Below, in pieces: positions 52,516-61,180 of a DNA stretch of 64,000 nt; within the stretch, counting starts at the first letter, position 1; each line of letters begins with the position of its first letter. The notes beneath the pieces are model-generated. The model did no database searches and had not been told where the DNA came from. It saw only the letters and a program-made list of their open reading frames with translations. The stretch covers positions 62,001 through 126,000 of the forward strand of contig NC_018691.1 in NCBI RefSeq assembly GCF_000300005.1, read 5' to 3'. Source of the DNA: Alloalcanivorax dieselolei B5. Its GTDB lineage: Bacteria; Pseudomonadota; Gammaproteobacteria; Pseudomonadales; Alcanivoracaceae. A program made the position numbers and the translations under genes.

Positions 52516-53576
52516 TGGCGCGCTCCTTCGGTGCTGCTGCCCAGTTCGGTGATGAAGGGCCAAAGACCATCGGCGCCGCGCGCCAGAACCTGCTCGCCCA
52601 ACCGGGCCTGCCAGTAGCGTTCGCTGCCGAATTCGTCGCGCCAGCTCCACAGCCGCCGGCTGTACAGGTTGAGCCGGTATTCGCGGGTCATGCCGATGGC
52701 GCCATGGACCTGGTGGGCGATGGCCAGCGCCTGGCCGGCGGCTTCGCCGCAACGGGCTTTGGCGGCGGCAATCAGCGCATGGCGGCGCGGATCGTGGAAC
52801 GCGTCCACCGCCATATCGGCGGCCCCGGCGGCTATCGCGGCCTGGGTGGCCAGTACCGCCAGTTGCTGCTGGATCGCCTGTTGCCGGGCGATGGGCTTGC
52901 CGAATTGCACTCGCTCGCCGGCATATTGAACGGTCATATCGAGCACCGTGGCCAGGGCTCCGGCGATTTCCTGGCAGCGCAGCAGCGCGCCGCTCTCGAA
53001 CAGCCATTGCGGGCCAAGCGTCTTGGGCAGCTCGCGCACCTGGTGGTCGTCCAGGGCGAGGTCCAGGGTCAGATCGGTGCGCGGCTGATCGGCCAGATTG
53101 GTTCCGGGGGTTGCCGCCAGACTGTCGGGGGCGAGGACCAGCAGCCGGTTTTGCCGGTCGTGCCGGGCAATCGTTACCACCACTTCGGCGTTTTCCACCC
53201 AGGGCGCGGCCGGCAGCCGGCCATGGACCCACCAGTGGTCCCCATCCCGGTTCAACTCCAGTGGGTTATGCGGGTCCGTCACGGCAAGGGTGGGCCGCCC
53301 TTCCGCGATGTCGGCGCCGGCTTCGGCAAGCAACCGGTTGGCGAGCAGAGCTTCGCCCAGCGGTGCCGCCAGCGCGTACTGACCGGCCAGGCGAACCACC
53401 GCCAGCGCGTCCGCCACCGGCAGGTCGAAGCCGCCATGGGCCTCATCCACCAGCGCCAGTGGCAGGCCGAGTCCCGCCACCCGTCGCCAGGCCGCGTCAG
53501 TGTCGTCCGGCGTTTCCCGCAGTTCGGCGAAGAGCCGCCCGGCGGTATCGAGCAGCAGGCTGCGACTATCGTCCAT
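52512..53576 (-). CDS. Acyl-CoA dehydrogenase, small subunit-like
   Basis: A 354-residue diverged acyl-CoA dehydrogenase. The central FAD motif is largely lost, while QYAGERVQFGKPIARQQAIQQQLAVLATQ and IAHQVHGAIGMTREYRLNLYSRRLWSWRDEFGSE keep the helical C-terminal domain. It matches the PimD/FadE small-partner type expected to pair with the product of the next gene. TGAGG precedes the ATG; the thiolase stop is six bases upstream. Confidence 0.88.
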   Translation of the reverse strand: MDDSRSLLLDTAGRLFAELRETPDDTDAAWRRVAGLGLPLALVDEAHGGFDLPVADALAVVRLAGQYALAAPLGEALLANRLLAEAGADIAEGRPTLAVTDPHNPLELNRDGDHWWVHGRLPAAPWVENAEVVVTIARHDRQNRLLVLAPDSLAATPGTNLADQPRTDLTLDLALDDHQVRELPKTLGPQWLFESGALLRCQEIAGALATVLDMTVQYAGERVQFGKPIARQQAIQQQLAVLATQAAIAAGAADMAVDAFHDPRRHALIAAAKARCGEAAGQALAIAHQVHGAIGMTREYRLNLYSRRLWSWRDEFGSERYWQARLGEQVLARGADGLWPFITELGSSTEGARQ

Positions 53577-53582
53577 GGAACC

Positions 53583-54767
53583 TCACAGGCGCTCGATGAT
53601 GGTGGTGTTGGCCATGCCGCCGGCCTCGCACATGGTCTGCAAGCCGTAACGCTGGCCGTTCTGACCCAGGGCGTGCACCAGGGTGGTCATCAGCCGGGCC
53701 CCGGAAGCACCGAGCGGATGGCCGAGTGCGATGGCGCCGCCGCGCGGGTTCAGGCGCTGCGGGTCCGCGCCCAGCTCTTTCCGCCAGGCCAGCGGTACTG
53801 GCGCGAACGCTTCGTTCACCTCGAAGTGATCGATCTGATCCACGTTCATGCCGGCTTTTTGCAGTGCCCGTTTGCTGGACGGAATCGGCGCCGTCAGCAT
53901 GGTCAACGGGCTGTCGCCGCAGACATCGAAGCTGACGAAACGGGCCAGAGGCTTGAGCCCCAGCTTATTGGCCAGGGTCTCGCTCATGATCAGCAGAGTG
54001 GAGGCGCCGTCGGTGATCTGGGAAGCGTTGCCGGCGGTGATGCTCCAGTTGATTTCCGGGAACCGCTGTTTCAGAGCGTCGTCCTGGAATGATGGGCGTA
54101 ATTCGCTCAGCCGTTCCGCGGTGGTGGCGGGGCGGATGGTTTCGTCCTCGGACAGGACGCTGCCGTCCGGCAGGGTCACCGGTACGATTTCATCGCGGAA
54201 AGCGCCGGCTTCCCGATGAGCTGCAGCCCGCTGATGGGATTGGGCGGCGTACTGATCCAGCGTCTCGCGATCCAGTTGATAGCGGCTGGTCACCAGTTCG
54301 GCGGCCACTCCCTGGGACACCAGCCCCGGAGCATAGCGTTGCTGAACGCCCTGTCCGAACGGATCCTGGCCCATGCGCGCGCTACCCATGGGGACCCGGC
54401 TCATGGACTCCACGCCGCCAGCGATCACCAACTGATTGGCGCCGGCCATGATCGACTGGGCGGCGAAATGCACCGCCTGCTGGCTGGAGCCGCATTTGCG
54501 GTCGATGGTGGTGCTGGGCACGTGTTCGGGAAAACCGGCGGCGAGCAACGCCATGCGTCCGGGGGTGGCGGACTGTTCGCCGGACTGGCTGACGCAACCG
54601 ATCATGACGTCGTCCACCAGGCCGGGGTCGATATCGTGGCGCTGGACGGTCTCTTTCAGCAGGGCGGCGAGCAGGTCCACCGGGTGCAGGCCGGCCAGCC
54701 CGCCATCGGGCTTGCCCCGGCCCATGGGGGTACGCAGGGCGTCGACGATAACGGCGGCTTCAGTCAT
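53583..54767 (-). CDS. Acetyl-CoA acyltransferase (thiolase)
   Basis: A 394-residue thiolase: nucleophile Cys in TTIDRKCGSSQQAVH, NEAFAPVPLAW, GGAIALGHPLGASGARLMTTL and the second catalytic Cys in LQTMCEAGGMANTTII. It removes acetyl- or propionyl-CoA from 3-oxoacyl-CoA, the last beta-oxidation step. I chose the ATG at 54767 with GGAG eight bases upstream instead of the one four codons earlier. It is the first gene of the four-gene operon and divergent from a TetR regulator. Confidence 0.93.
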   Translation of the reverse strand: MTEAAVIVDALRTPMGRGKPDGGLAGLHPVDLLAALLKETVQRHDIDPGLVDDVMIGCVSQSGEQSATPGRMALLAAGFPEHVPSTTIDRKCGSSQQAVHFAAQSIMAGANQLVIAGGVESMSRVPMGSARMGQDPFGQGVQQRYAPGLVSQGVAAELVTSRYQLDRETLDQYAAQSHQRAAAHREAGAFRDEIVPVTLPDGSVLSEDETIRPATTAERLSELRPSFQDDALKQRFPEINWSITAGNASQITDGASTLLIMSETLANKLGLKPLARFVSFDVCGDSPLTMLTAPIPSSKRALQKAGMNVDQIDHFEVNEAFAPVPLAWRKELGADPQRLNPRGGAIALGHPLGASGARLMTTLVHALGQNGQRYGLQTMCEAGGMANTTIIERL

Positions 54768-54997
54768 GACGGACTCCATGCCGGGGGTCGCCCGGCGGCA
54801 GGGGGAAATTCATTTGTACTCCTTATTGTTCCGACGGCCGCCATCCGGGAATATCCGGGGGGCATCGCCCGTCGGGTCCGGGACCGTGGCGCGAAATAAG
54901 GGCGCTTGGGGCTCGACAAAACGGGATAAACAATCAACCATGATTTTTTTTGCCGGTCAAGATGGCTGGCATCCGGCGAACGCAATGGACCAGAACC

Positions 54998-55645
54998 ATG
55001 ACCGAAGACGTAGAGCACTCTCCGGCGACGGACGCGGTAGTCCCCGGTGCCCGGCGCGCGCCCCGGCAGGCACGCAGTCTGGATACCCGGGAGAAGCTGG
55101 TGACCGCTGCCCTGGAGTTGATCCGCACGGAAGGTTATGCCGCCCTGAGCACCCCGCTGGTGGCACGCCGCGCGGGCGTCTCCCGGGGCGCGCTGCAATA
55201 CCATTTTGCTTCCCGCGACGATCTGTTCGTGGCGGTTCGCAGCCGCCTGGCATTGCGCCTGGACTGGGGGTTCCCGGTGGCGGAACTGGCGGCCCGGCCT
55301 CTGGCCGAGCGGGTGGCCTGGGTGGTGGACCATTACTGGTCGGTGCTGGGCAGCGATGATTATGTGGCGGCCATGGAGATCCGCCTGTATGAGCGTTTCA
55401 ACGGCGCGCTCCATGCCCAGCTGTGCCAGGAAATGCGGGAGCTGGCGGAAACGCGCCACCGGGAATGGGTGCGCCTGTTCGCCGACGTGTCACTGGACAC
55501 CGACACTCTGGTCGGTGTGCGCACCTACATGATGGACGCCCTGCGCGGCATTGCCCTCAGGCGCATCGAGATGGGACCGGAGGAGCGGGTACTGCCGGCG
55601 CTGGCATTGCTCAAGACCAGTCTGGTGGGGCTGCTGGCTGAATAA
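54998..55645 (+). CDS. TetR-family regulator
   Basis: A 215-residue regulator with N-terminal helix-turn-helix LVTAALELIRTEGYAALSTPLVARRAGVSRGALQYHFASRDDLFVAV and a ligand-binding helical domain. Divergence from the thiolase operon suggests that it represses that operon and responds to an acyl-CoA. The start is uncertain: ATG 54998 fits family lengths, but ATG 54962 and TTG 54950 are also open and none has a strong ribosome-binding site. A small dyad AATCA-ACCA-TGATT lies at 54931-54944 in the shared upstream region. Confidence 0.88.
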   Translation: MTEDVEHSPATDAVVPGARRAPRQARSLDTREKLVTAALELIRTEGYAALSTPLVARRAGVSRGALQYHFASRDDLFVAVRSRLALRLDWGFPVAELAARPLAERVAWVVDHYWSVLGSDDYVAAMEIRLYERFNGALHAQLCQEMRELAETRHREWVRLFADVSLDTDTLVGVRTYMMDALRGIALRRIEMGPEERVLPALALLKTSLVGLLAE

Positions 55646-55758
55646 CCCCCTGGCTGCCAACCCTCTGTAGGAGCTTGGTCCGGGCGGCGGGCCGCTGCAA
55701 GCGAATCGGGCTCCCGGGGCCCCAAAAAATTCGCTTGCAGGGCAAGCTTGTATGGTTT

Positions 55759-55939
55759 CCCGGCAAGTCTTAGAAAGAAAAGACTTGTCGGGGTGGAGGG
55801 ACCAAGCAAGCTTCTGACCCTAGGGTACAGACTGTGGGAGATATGGCCCCACCCCGCACCTTCAAACGCCGATAAGGAATCCATCGGCTGAGCGCACACT
55901 CAGACCGACGATACTCTGCAAGCCAGCGTTACGGTGCGC
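55759..55939 (+). ncRNA. Candidate bridge RNA of the IS110 element
   Basis: Stem I: 55762-55771 with 55780-55789 (one G-U pair). Stem II: GGGGTGG 55790-55796 with CCACCCC 55849-55855, enclosing a loop with GCAAGCT (55806-55812), identical to the left side of the actual insertion site, and CTGTGGGAG (55832-55840), complementary to the right side CTCCTACAG with one G-T wobble. A hairpin follows: GCCGAT 55868-55873 with ATCGGC 55883-55888. Stem III: GCGCAC 55892-55897 with GTGCGC 55934-55939, enclosing TGCAAG (55917-55922), which can pair with the left element end CTTGTA. I did not find a convincing guide for the right element end. Bridge RNAs of IS110 elements are established; this assignment is from reading only. 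Confidence 0.7.
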
Positions 55940-55978
55940 CCCGACAAGCCCATTTAACCTAGCTGACAGGGGTGCCCC

Positions 55979-56923
55979 ATGGCAATGCCGGCAAGCCGCC
56001 CGGAGATCGGGATTGATGTGGCCAAAGACGACCTGGTGATTCACCTCCAGGACCTGAACCAAACCGTCACCATCGACAATACCCCCCAGGCCATCCGCCA
56101 ATGGCTGGCCACCCTCCCCAAGGGCTGCGATATCGCCATTGAGGCGACCAGCACCTATCACCTGGACATTACCGAGCGCGCACACGCCAAGGGCCACCGG
56201 GTCTATGTGGTGGACGGCTACCGCCTCAGCAACTACCGCAAAGGCGTTGGAGGGCGGGCCAAGACGGATCTGGCCGATGCCCAGTTGCTGGCCCGCTATC
56301 TGCGCAGGGAGAAAGACGAGTTACGCCCATGGAGCCCACCCCCAAAGGCGTACCGGGTGCTGCAGAGCCTGCTGCGTCGCCGCGCCGCCTTGGTTAAGGC
56401 CCGCACGGCATTACGCCAGAGCCTGAGCGGAGAACCGGAGCTCAAGGCCCCGCTACAGGCCCTGATCGCCGAAATGGACCGGATTGACACTCTGATCCAG
56501 AAACGGCTCAAGAGTGCGGTGAGGGCCGCAGGCTTACAGACCCAGGTCCAACGCTGCGACGCCATCGATGGGGTCGGCGAGCTCACCGCCACCGCCTTGG
56601 TCATGGCCTTCCTGAGAGGGGACTTCAAGAACAGCGATGCCTTCGTGGCCTTCCTGGGGCTGGATGTCCGAGTGCGTGACTCTGGTAAACTCACAGGCAA
56701 GCGTAAGCTGACCAAGCAAGGGGATACCGAGGTCAGGCGACTGCTGCACTGTGCCGCCATGAGTGCCTCTCGACACCCGGTCTGGCGCGCCTTCTATCAG
56801 CGCTATCGGGATCGGGGACTGCACACCACCCAAGCCTTGGTGATCCTGGCCCGGAAGATCGCCCGCACCGCCTTCACCCTGATGAAGCAGCAACAAGAAT
56901 ATTGCCCCGCAAAGCTCTTTTAA
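55979..56923 (+). CDS. IS110-family transposase (DEDD recombinase)
   Basis: A 314-residue transposase, full length. The RuvC-like N-terminal domain has D13 (GIDVAKD), E55 (IEATSTY), D97 and D100 (KTDLADA). The C-terminal Tnp20 domain has IDGVGELTATAL, FVAFLGLDVRVRDSGKL and the probable nucleophile serine in HCAAMSASRHP (S262 or S264). AGGGG lies seven bases before the ATG. No frameshift or lost catalytic residue is seen, so the element looks active. Confidence 0.95.
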   Translation: MAMPASRPEIGIDVAKDDLVIHLQDLNQTVTIDNTPQAIRQWLATLPKGCDIAIEATSTYHLDITERAHAKGHRVYVVDGYRLSNYRKGVGGRAKTDLADAQLLARYLRREKDELRPWSPPPKAYRVLQSLLRRRAALVKARTALRQSLSGEPELKAPLQALIAEMDRIDTLIQKRLKSAVRAAGLQTQVQRCDAIDGVGELTATALVMAFLRGDFKNSDAFVAFLGLDVRVRDSGKLTGKRKLTKQGDTEVRRLLHCAAMSASRHPVWRAFYQRYRDRGLHTTQALVILARKIARTAFTLMKQQQEYCPAKLF

Positions 56924-56997
56924 GCATTGCAGGACACCATAGAATCTCCTACAGCGGCTTCGTAGTCCGGTCCGTGGGAAGCTGCCTTGTGGACAGT

Positions 56998-57084
56998 GGC
57001 GATAAAAAATTGCCGGGAGCAATTTTTAACGTTGCTTTGCGACGGCCCGAAGGGTGGCCGCCATGGACGGCGGCGATAAAAAAT
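56998..57084 (+). repeat. Direct repeat and A/T hairpin downstream of the IS
   Basis: GGCGATAAAAAAT occurs at 56998-57010 and 57072-57084. The first copy runs into a perfect nine-base-pair hairpin AAAAATTGC-CGGGA-GCAATTTTT (57005-57027), which could act as a terminator in both directions. No gene is seen between the IS and the amidohydrolase. Confidence 0.6.
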
Positions 57085-57194
57085 CAGCTTTGATTGTCGT
57101 CGCGAAAAGTGGAAAAGTATCGGGCTGATTCCGGCCCGTCCAGAATCGGAAACCCGGAAATGAGAACAACAGGCCGGGACAATCAGGAGCCTCG

Positions 57195-58247
57195 ATGACA
57201 ACAACAACGTCGCAAAAACCGGTGCTGCCGGGTCCGGATCGGGACTGGCTGGCACAACATCAGGAACCGGTGCTGGAGCCGGAGCTGGCCATCGTCGACC
57301 CGCATCATCATCTGTGGGGACCGCCGCGCGCCACCTATCTGCAAGCGGATATCGAAACCGATTTGAACGCCGGCCACCGCGTCATTGGCACGGTCTTCGT
57401 GGAATGTCTGGAACAGTATCGCGACAGCGGGCCGGAACCGATGCGGCCGTTGGGCGAGACCCGTTTTGCCCGGAGTGTGGCGGAGGCCACCGGCGGCCGC
57501 GTCTGCACTGGCATCGTCGGTCACGCCGATCTGCGCCTGGGCACTTCGGTGAATCGGGTGCTGGAAGGTCACCTGAAGGAAGGCGGCGGCCGTTTCCGCG
57601 GCATCCGTCAGTCCAGCGTCTGGGATCCGGATCCCACAGTGCGTACCACCACCCGGATTCCATCGGAGAAGCTGCTGCTGGATCCCAATTTCCGCGAGGG
57701 ATTCGCCTGCCTGGCGCCGCTGGGACTGAGCTTCGATTGCTGGACCTACTTTCATCAGCTGCCGGAACTGGAGAATCTGGCGCGGGCGTTTCCCGACACC
57801 GTGATCGTGCTGGATCACGTCGGCGGCGTGCTCGGTGTCGGGCCCTACGCCGGGCGTCGTGACGCGCTGTTCCCGGAGTGGCGCATGGCGATCGAATCGC
57901 TGGCGCGCTGCGCCAACGTACGGATCAAACTGGGTGGTCTGGGCATGCACAGCTGCGGTTTCGGCCTGGACGGTCAGCCGTTACCGCCGTCCTCGGAGGC
58001 TCTGGTGGATCTCTGGCGACCTTATCTGGATGTGTGTCTGTCCGCCTTCGGCGTGGAAAGGGCGATGTTCGAAAGTAACTTCCCGGTGGATCAGGTGTCT
58101 TGTTCCTACGCGGTGTTGTGGAACGCGTTCAAACGTTACGCCGCCGGTTTTTCCGAGGCGGAGAAAGCGGCCTTGTTCCGGGAAAACGCCATCGAAACGT
58201 ATCGGCTGGAGATTCCGGCGCTCACTGCTTCCAGAACAGCGGAGTGA
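57195..58247 (+). CDS. Amidohydrolase family 2 protein (lactonase/decarboxylase-like)
   Basis: A 350-residue TIM-barrel metal hydrolase: IVDPHHHLW is the N-terminal metal HxH, VGHADL, VLDHVGG and FESNFPVD complete the PF04909 pattern. Family members open lactones or decarboxylate aromatic acids. AGGAG precedes the ATG. No pathway partner is adjacent; the gene overlaps convergent trkH by 26 bases. Confidence 0.88.
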   Translation: MTTTTSQKPVLPGPDRDWLAQHQEPVLEPELAIVDPHHHLWGPPRATYLQADIETDLNAGHRVIGTVFVECLEQYRDSGPEPMRPLGETRFARSVAEATGGRVCTGIVGHADLRLGTSVNRVLEGHLKEGGGRFRGIRQSSVWDPDPTVRTTTRIPSEKLLLDPNFREGFACLAPLGLSFDCWTYFHQLPELENLARAFPDTVIVLDHVGGVLGVGPYAGRRDALFPEWRMAIESLARCANVRIKLGGLGMHSCGFGLDGQPLPPSSEALVDLWRPYLDVCLSAFGVERAMFESNFPVDQVSCSYAVLWNAFKRYAAGFSEAEKAALFRENAIETYRLEIPALTASRTAE

Positions 58248-59673
58248 ACAGCACCAGCAAGGTGAAGATCTCCAGACGGCCGAGCAGCATCAGCAGCGTC
58301 ATCATCCACTTGGCGGCGGGTGAAATATCGGCGAAGCCGCTGGCCACGCCGCCAATCCCCACGCCCAGGTTGTTCAGGCTGGCGGCAACGCAGCTGACCG
58401 CGGTGGTCAGGTCCAGCCCGGTGACGGTGAACAGCAGCGTGAAGACCACCGCGATGGTGATGTAAACACCGACAAAGCCCCACACCGCCTGCAGCACCCG
58501 ATCATTCACCGTATGGCGGCCGAAACGCAGGGCAAAGGCGCCGTTGGGGTAAATCAGCCGCCGCAGTTCGCGAATGCTGTGGTGGAACACCAGAGCACCG
58601 CGCACGCTCTTCATGCCGCCGCCGGTGGAGCCGGCGCTGGCGCCGAGGAAACTGGTGAACACCAGCAGGAAGGGCACGAAACCGGGCCAGGCGGCGGCGT
58701 TGGTGCTGGTGTAGCCGGTGCCGGTGCTGAACGAGGCCACCTGGAACGCGGCGTGTCGCAAGGTTTCATCGGCGCCCTGGAACACGTTGAAGGCCAAGAG
58801 CCCCAGCGTCACCAGCAGGATGTAGAGGAACACCATGCCGATGTAGAAACGAAACTCCGGATCGCGCACGAACGTCAGCGGCGAGAGGCCGCGAATGGCG
58901 GCGAAATGGAGGGCGAAGTTGGTCCCGCCGATAATAATGAAGACGGTGGTGATCCAGTCGATGGCGGCACTGTCCCAGTAGGCCATGGACTGGTCATGGG
59001 TGGAGAAGCCGCCGGTGGCCACGGTGCTGAAGCTGTGGGTGATGGCGTCGAACAGGGACATGCCGGCCAGCCAGTAGGCCGAAGCGCATGCCACGGTGAT
59101 GAACAGATACAGGTACCACAGCGCCTTGGCGGTTTCGGCGATGCGCGGCGTCAGTTTGGCGTCCTTCATCGGCCCGGGAATCTCCGCCTTGTACAACTGC
59201 ATACCCCCGATGCCCAGCATCGGCAGGATCGCCACCGCCAGCACGATAACGCCCATGCCGCCAAACCACTGCAGTTGCTGGCGGTAATAAAGAATGGATT
59301 TGGGCAAGGTATCCAGGCCGGAAAGCACCGAGGCGCCGGTGGTGGTCAGCCCGGACACGGATTCAAACACCGCGTCGGTGAACCCCACCGGAGTGTCGGC
59401 GGAAATCAAAAACGGCAGGCCGCCAATCACGCCCAGTACCGACCAGAACAGCGTCACCACCAGGAAGCCGTCGCGGGTCTGCAGTTCGGCGCGGTGACGG
59501 AAGAACGGCAGCCACAGCACCAGCCCGAGCAGCAACGAGATCACGAAGGACGCCAGGAACGGCCCTTCACTGCCGTCCTGATAGAAGTAGGACACCGCCA
59601 CCGGCGGCATCATGGTGAAGCTGAACACCACCAGCAGCAGGCCGAGCACTTTGGAGATCAGCGCGAAATGCAT
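58222..59673 (-). CDS. trkH: TrkH potassium uptake channel subunit
   Basis: A 483-residue K+ channel-like protein, the same length as E. coli TrkH. The four pore loops can be seen as VSGLTTTGASV, FSTVATGGFST, VASFSTGTGYTSTN and VAASLNNLGVG, with about ten TM helices. It needs TrkA as cytoplasmic regulatory ring. I chose the ATG at 59673 with AAGGAAG upstream; a start 24 codons earlier would run through the repeat in the leader. Confidence 0.95.
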   Translation of the reverse strand: MHFALISKVLGLLLVVFSFTMMPPVAVSYFYQDGSEGPFLASFVISLLLGLVLWLPFFRHRAELQTRDGFLVVTLFWSVLGVIGGLPFLISADTPVGFTDAVFESVSGLTTTGASVLSGLDTLPKSILYYRQQLQWFGGMGVIVLAVAILPMLGIGGMQLYKAEIPGPMKDAKLTPRIAETAKALWYLYLFITVACASAYWLAGMSLFDAITHSFSTVATGGFSTHDQSMAYWDSAAIDWITTVFIIIGGTNFALHFAAIRGLSPLTFVRDPEFRFYIGMVFLYILLVTLGLLAFNVFQGADETLRHAAFQVASFSTGTGYTSTNAAAWPGFVPFLLVFTSFLGASAGSTGGGMKSVRGALVFHHSIRELRRLIYPNGAFALRFGRHTVNDRVLQAVWGFVGVYITIAVVFTLLFTVTGLDLTTAVSCVAASLNNLGVGIGGVASGFADISPAAKWMMTLLMLLGRLEIFTLLVLFTPLFWKQ

Positions 59674-59686
59674 GCTTTCTTCCTTC

Positions 59687-59777
59687 GCTGACACGCCAGC
59701 ACGCAACACGCAACACGCAAAAAAACGTGGGCTGGAAAGTGGCACTTGCGAGCGTGCAAGCGTGTTGGCGTGTCAGC
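59687..59777. repeat. Long inverted repeat and 7-mer tandem repeat between trkA and trkH
   Basis: GCTGACACGCCAGCACGC (59687-59704) pairs with 59760-59777 with one mismatch. Within the loop ACGCAAC is repeated almost three times (59701-59720). It lies in the untranslated space between the two potassium genes and could alter trkH expression relative to trkA. Confidence 0.75.
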
Positions 59778-59790
59778 GTGCATGCGTTTC

Positions 59791-61167
59791 CTAGAAGAAC
59801 GTGAACCCGACCTGGAACAGTTTTTCCACGTCGCGAATACGGCGCCGGTCGATCAGGAACAGGATCACGTGATCGTTCGGTTCGATCACCACATCGTCAT
59901 GGGCGATCAGTACCCGTTCACCGCGTACCACGGCGCCAATGGTGGTGCCTTCCGGCAAGTCGATGTCCTCGATGGCGCGGCCCACCACCTTGGAGGATTT
60001 GGCGTCGCCGTGGGCAATCGCCTCGATGGCCTCGGCGGCGCCGCGGCGCAGCGAATAGACATTGACCACGTCACCACGGCGCACATGGGTGAGCAGGCTG
60101 CCGATGGTGGACTGTTGCGGTGAAATGGCAATGTCGATGTCATGGCCCTGAACCAGGTCCACGTAGGCGGGGTTGGCGATCAGTGTCATCACCTTGCGCG
60201 CGCCCAGGCGTTTGGCCAGCAGCGAGGCCATGATGTTGGCCTCGTCGTCGTTGGTCAGAGCGCAGAACACATCGGTGTTCTCAATGTTGGCCTTGAGCAA
60301 TTCGTCGCGATCCGTGGAGAGGCCCTGCAGCACCACGGTGTGCTCCAGTTTTTCGCCGAGCCAGTCGGCCCGTTGCGGTGAGCGCTCGATGACCTTGACG
60401 TTGTAGCGGTGCTGGATGCTTTTCGCCAGGCGATAACCGATGTTGCCGCCGCCGGCGATGAGAACGCGCTTGTAGTTGTGCTCCAGCCGGCGCAGCTCGC
60501 TCATTACCGCGCGGATGTCGTTCTTGGCGGCGATGAAGAACACTTCGTCGTCCGCCTCAATGACCGTGTTGCCTTCCGGAATGATCGGCCGGTTACGGCG
60601 GAAAATCGCCGCCACCCGGGTATCCACATTGGGCATGTGCTTGCGCAGTTCGCGCAGCTCGTTGCCCACCAGCGGGCCGCCGTAATAGGCGCGCACGGCC
60701 ACCAGCTGCACCCGGCCGCCGGCGAAATTCACCACCTGCAGAGCGCCGGGATGTTCGATCAGACGCTTGATATAGTCGGTGACCACCTGCTCGGGACTGA
60801 TGATCACGTCGATGGGAATGGCGCTCTCGTTAAACAGCTTGTCGGCGCGGCTGGTGTAATGGGCGGTGCGGATGCGGGCGATCTTGGTGGGGGTGCGGAA
60901 CAGGCTGTAGGCTACCTGGCAGGCGACCATGTTGACCTCGTCGGAGTTGGTCACCGCGATCAGCATGTCGGCGTCCTCGGCGCCGGCGTCCTTGAGCACG
61001 CTGGGATAGCAGCCCATGCCCTGCACCGTGCCGATGTCGAGACGGTCCCCCAGTTCCCGCAGGCGCTCGCCATCTGTATCAATGACGATGATATCGTTGC
61101 GTTCGCCGGCGAGGTTCTCCGCCAACGTGCCGCCCACCTGGCCGGCACCCAGAATAATGATCTTCAT
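59791..61167 (-). CDS. trkA: TrkA, NAD(H)-binding regulator of potassium uptake
   Basis: A 458-residue protein with two RCK halves: [21 protein letters not shown] and [19 protein letters not shown] are Rossmann loops, each followed by a TrkA-C domain. Length equals the E. coli protein when started at 61167. It gates TrkH in response to nucleotides. The rsmB-trkA neighbourhood is conserved in gammaproteobacteria (def-fmt-rsmB-trkA). Confidence 0.96.
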   Translation of the reverse strand: MKIIILGAGQVGGTLAENLAGERNDIIVIDTDGERLRELGDRLDIGTVQGMGCYPSVLKDAGAEDADMLIAVTNSDEVNMVACQVAYSLFRTPTKIARIRTAHYTSRADKLFNESAIPIDVIISPEQVVTDYIKRLIEHPGALQVVNFAGGRVQLVAVRAYYGGPLVGNELRELRKHMPNVDTRVAAIFRRNRPIIPEGNTVIEADDEVFFIAAKNDIRAVMSELRRLEHNYKRVLIAGGGNIGYRLAKSIQHRYNVKVIERSPQRADWLGEKLEHTVVLQGLSTDRDELLKANIENTDVFCALTNDDEANIMASLLAKRLGARKVMTLIANPAYVDLVQGHDIDIAISPQQSTIGSLLTHVRRGDVVNVYSLRRGAAEAIEAIAHGDAKSSKVVGRAIEDIDLPEGTTIGAVVRGERVLIAHDDVVIEPNDHVILFLIDRRRIRDVEKLFQVGFTFF

Positions 61168-61180
61168 GATCGTGGTCCGA

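Larger units (their letters stand above)
55749..56945 (+). mobile_element. IS110-family insertion sequence, 1197 bp
   Basis: Comparison with the intact palindrome at 24088-24172 sets the ends: TGTATGG at the left and ATAGAAT at the right, flanked on both sides by the dinucleotide CT (55747-55748 and 56946-56947). There are no terminal inverted repeats and no longer target duplication, as usual in this family. The layout is a 230-base left non-coding end, one transposase gene and a 22-base right end. IS621 of E. coli, a member of this family, is known to enter REP sequences at a CT core. Confidence 0.9.
55665..56970. repeat. REP-like palindrome split by an IS110 element
   Basis: The left arm begins at 55665 (CTGTAGGAGCTTG) and has a GC-rich insertion before TGCAAGCGAAT at 55696-55706. 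The right arm starts ATTCGCTTGCAGGGCAAGCT at 55729-55748, is interrupted by the IS, and resumes at 56946 as CTCCTACAGCGG. The 25 bases 56946-56970 equal the complement of 24076-24100, which proves that the two halves were once joined. Confidence 0.85.

Noticed and set aside
51367-53232. A longer, 621-residue form of the large acyl-CoA dehydrogenase
   Set aside because: The extra N-terminal part is low-complexity Arg/Pro/Gly sequence read through the upstream dehydrogenase in the wrong frame; an ATG with AAGGAG at 52515 is the natural start.
52515-54092. A 525-codon open frame antisense to the dehydrogenase and thiolase genes
   Set aside because: It spans two real genes on the other strand and has no motif of its own.
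55780-55860. Reading the hairpins at the IS left end as an ordinary terminator
   Set aside because: No T-run follows, and the loop sequences match the insertion-site flanks, which a terminator would not explain.
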